Program-made: the position numbers and the translations under genes
Shown here: positions 62,390-64,000 of the stretch, one piece after another
Layout of the letters: the number at the start of each line of letters is the position of its first letter
Position numbering within the stretch: the stretch's first letter is position 1
Assembly: GCF_003254055.1 (NCBI RefSeq)
Contig: NZ_QKZT01000005.1
Coordinates: forward strand, 186,001-250,000
Reading direction: 5' to 3'
Origin: Algoriphagus chordae
GTDB lineage: Bacteria; Bacteroidota; Bacteroidia; Cytophagales; Cyclobacteriaceae
Length of the DNA: 64,000 bases
The notes under the pieces: generated by a model
What the model was told of the DNA's origin: nothing
Seen by the model: only the letters and a program-made list of their open reading frames with translations
Database searches by the model: none

Positions 62390-64000
62390 ATGAACAGGAG
62401 ACTTTTATTATTTCTAACATTTTTATGTACCACAGGTACAGGCTTTGCACAGAATATTCCACTCGGATTTCCTATACTTAATGACTACCTCAGACGAGAG
62501 CAAGTGATGGATAATTTGAATTCAAATTTCTCTTTCAATTATAAACCAATCCTAGTAGAAAAGGCATTTCCCGCATTCACCAATTCATTTCTTCTTGATA
62601 CAGTAAATGGTTTCGAAGAGAAAACACCAAGATTGTACTCTAAAAATAAGGCCTTTAAGATGGCATTATTACCATTACAGCTCAATACTGTTTACAATTC
62701 TAGTAACCCCTATGGCTGGGGGAATGGGGCTATAATTCCTGCAAGAGGATTACAGACACTTCTTTCTGCAGGTGTATCCATGAATTGGGGGAACTTAAGT
62801 GTGCAACTTTACCCTCAATTTCACTGGGCTCAAAATTTAGAATTTGAAGAATATCCTAAAAATGCTCCGATTCAATATTTTCAAATCATGAAAAGAGATG
62901 AAGGAGGAACTGAGAAACCAGTGAGATTCGTTGGAAAAAACAGAACAGAAGTTCTTCCAGGTAATTCACATATTCAATACAATTTCGGTTCGTTTGCTAC
63001 TGGAATTTCAACAGAAAACATTTCTTGGGGACCTGGACAATTCAATTCCTTACTATTGAGTGATAATGCTGAAGGCTTTTTACACTTCACACTAAAGACT
63101 ACAAAACCCGCAAAAACCTTTATAGGGAGTTTTGAAGGTCAATATTTCATGGGAAAACTTGATGCTTATGGTGGCCCATATTATAGTGACAGCGCATATG
63201 TAGACATTCTAAAGATAAAGAGGGAGATTTCTTGGAGGTATTTTACAGGCATTTCGATAAGCTATAATCCGAAATGGACAGAAGGATTAAGTATAGGTTT
63301 CAGTAGAACATTCCAAGTTTATCGAAAAGACATGGAAGACAACTTTAAGGCTTGGTTCCCAATATTTGCTCCCTTACCAAAGGAAGGAACTGGAGTAATC
63401 GAAAACATCAAATTAAGACAAGATCAGCATGTGGCAGTCTTTGCACGATGGGTAGTAAAAAAAGCAAATGCAGAGTTCTATTTTGAGTTTTTAAGGAATG
63501 ATCATCCACTCAACTGGCGTGATTTATTCCTCAATTCCGAACATTCAAGTGCCTATATTTTGGGCTTTAATAAGGGCTTTAAAATTGAGCACAATAAATA
63601 CATTTTTGTGAGAAGTGAGTATACTCATACACAAGCGCCACTAAATAATATTGTTAGAGAGGGAGGGCAAGGAGTGGGAGTATATTATAACGGTCAGGTA
63701 AAGCAAGGATTAACGCAAAAAGGACAAATACTTGGAGCTGGACCTGGACAAAGTGGAAATCACCTAATTCTTGAAATCAGAAAAGCCAATAGTTTTAACA
63801 GTACGGGAATTACGTTAGAAAGGCTAGCGAGAGATCAGAATTTCTATACAAATGCAAAATATGCAAACTTTAATTTATTGCCTTGGGTGGATTTATCAGC
63901 TGGTGTATTCGCTGAAGTAGTGAAAGGGAACCTATTGGTAAGTGGGAATTTAAAAACCATCTTATCTAAAAACAAAAATTGGCTTCCAGTAGATAATGGA
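62390..64000 (+). CDS. Capsule assembly Wzi family protein (3' end outside window)
   Basis: 537 codons are open to the window edge without a stop. The signal peptide reads RRLLLFLTFLCTTGTGFAQ. The body shows outer-membrane barrel character and family-typical segments: YNSSNPYGWGNGAIIPARG, the FGSFATGISTENISWGPGQFNSLLLS stretch in part, PLNWRDLFLNSEHSSAYILG and EIRKANSFNSTGITLERLARD. Wzi is an outer-membrane beta-barrel that helps attach capsular polysaccharide to the cell surface. The divergent WecA-type gene supports this context. A start at 62390 is chosen because it opens the leader directly. Confidence 0.88.
   Translation, partial: MNRRLLLFLTFLCTTGTGFAQNIPLGFPILNDYLRREQVMDNLNSNFSFNYKPILVEKAFPAFTNSFLLDTVNGFEEKTPRLYSKNKAFKMALLPLQLNTVYNSSNPYGWGNGAIIPARGLQTLLSAGVSMNWGNLSVQLYPQFHWAQNLEFEEYPKNAPIQYFQIMKRDEGGTEKPVRFVGKNRTEVLPGNSHIQYNFGSFATGISTENISWGPGQFNSLLLSDNAEGFLHFTLKTTKPAKTFIGSFEGQYFMGKLDAYGGPYYSDSAYVDILKIKREISWRYFTGISISYNPKWTEGLSIGFSRTFQVYRKDMEDNFKAWFPIFAPLPKEGTGVIENIKLRQDQHVAVFARWVVKKANAEFYFEFLRNDHPLNWRDLFLNSEHSSAYILGFNKGFKIEHNKYIFVRSEYTHTQAPLNNIVREGGQGVGVYYNGQVKQGLTQKGQILGAGPGQSGNHLILEIRKANSFNSTGITLERLARDQNFYTNAKYANFNLLPWVDLSAGVFAEVVKGNLLVSGNLKTILSKNKNWLPVDNG

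Overview
The window is chromosomal DNA from a member of the Bacteroidetes, most probably the Cytophagia/Cyclobacteriaceae (Algoriphagus-like). The basis is the AT-rich base composition, two SusC/SusD pairs, TonB-dependent receptors with carboxypeptidase-like N-terminal domains, HYC_CC_PP and DUF3347 proteins, a fused E1 alpha/beta 2-oxoacid dehydrogenase, and several matches to the Bacteroidetes -7 promoter element TAnnTTTG. The genus is inference. No tRNA, rRNA, CRISPR array, prophage or insertion sequence was recognised.

Layout. 1-7.3 kb: the end of an ATPase gene, a DUF2254 membrane protein, then a metal-related stretch (secreted CHY zinc finger, HYC_CC_PP protein, DUF3347 lipoprotein, TonB-dependent receptor, DtxR/MntR-type regulator). 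The receptor and regulator are divergent across a perfect inverted repeat that looks like the regulator's operator. 7.3-10.2 kb: surface polysaccharide genes (two initiating sugar-phosphate transferases and a PglE-like aminotransferase). 10.5-22.5 kb: housekeeping genes, including RNase P RNA (rnpB), a sigma-54-type response regulator without an HTH, a small lipoprotein, an E1 dehydrogenase, alanine dehydrogenase, LysE, GH3 and YggS. 22.6-28.9 kb: a signalling and stress island with two histidine kinases, three response regulators and CsbD/YtxH/lmo0937-type small proteins. 29.2-35 kb: a YdeI-like protein, the 5-oxoprolinase operon pxpABC, DUF4301 and a THUMP RNA methyltransferase.

35-59 kb is a carbohydrate utilisation region. 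It holds a tandem DUF1080 lipoprotein with a Tat-exported Gfo/Idh/MocA oxidoreductase, two SusCD pairs, a LacI-family repressor, and a uronate catabolic operon (uxaC, SDR fructuronate reductase, uxuA, O-acetyltransferase). A UDP-glucuronate decarboxylase, two secreted sulfatases and a secreted bicupin follow. Four near-identical 14-bp sites (CGmAAwCGATTnCG) lie upstream of the DUF1080 operon, of each SusC gene, and in the lacI-uxaC gap. I infer one LacI regulon linking import of a uronate-containing, possibly sulfated glycan to glucuronate breakdown. No polysaccharide lyase or glycoside hydrolase is present in the window.

59.1-60.95 kb is a gene-free array of about 0.5-kb repeats, rich in hairpins and made of mosaic blocks; it is the least explained part of the window. 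It is followed by a WecA/TagO-type transferase and the 5' part of a Wzi-family capsule assembly gene, which runs off the right edge. This indicates a second surface polysaccharide locus.
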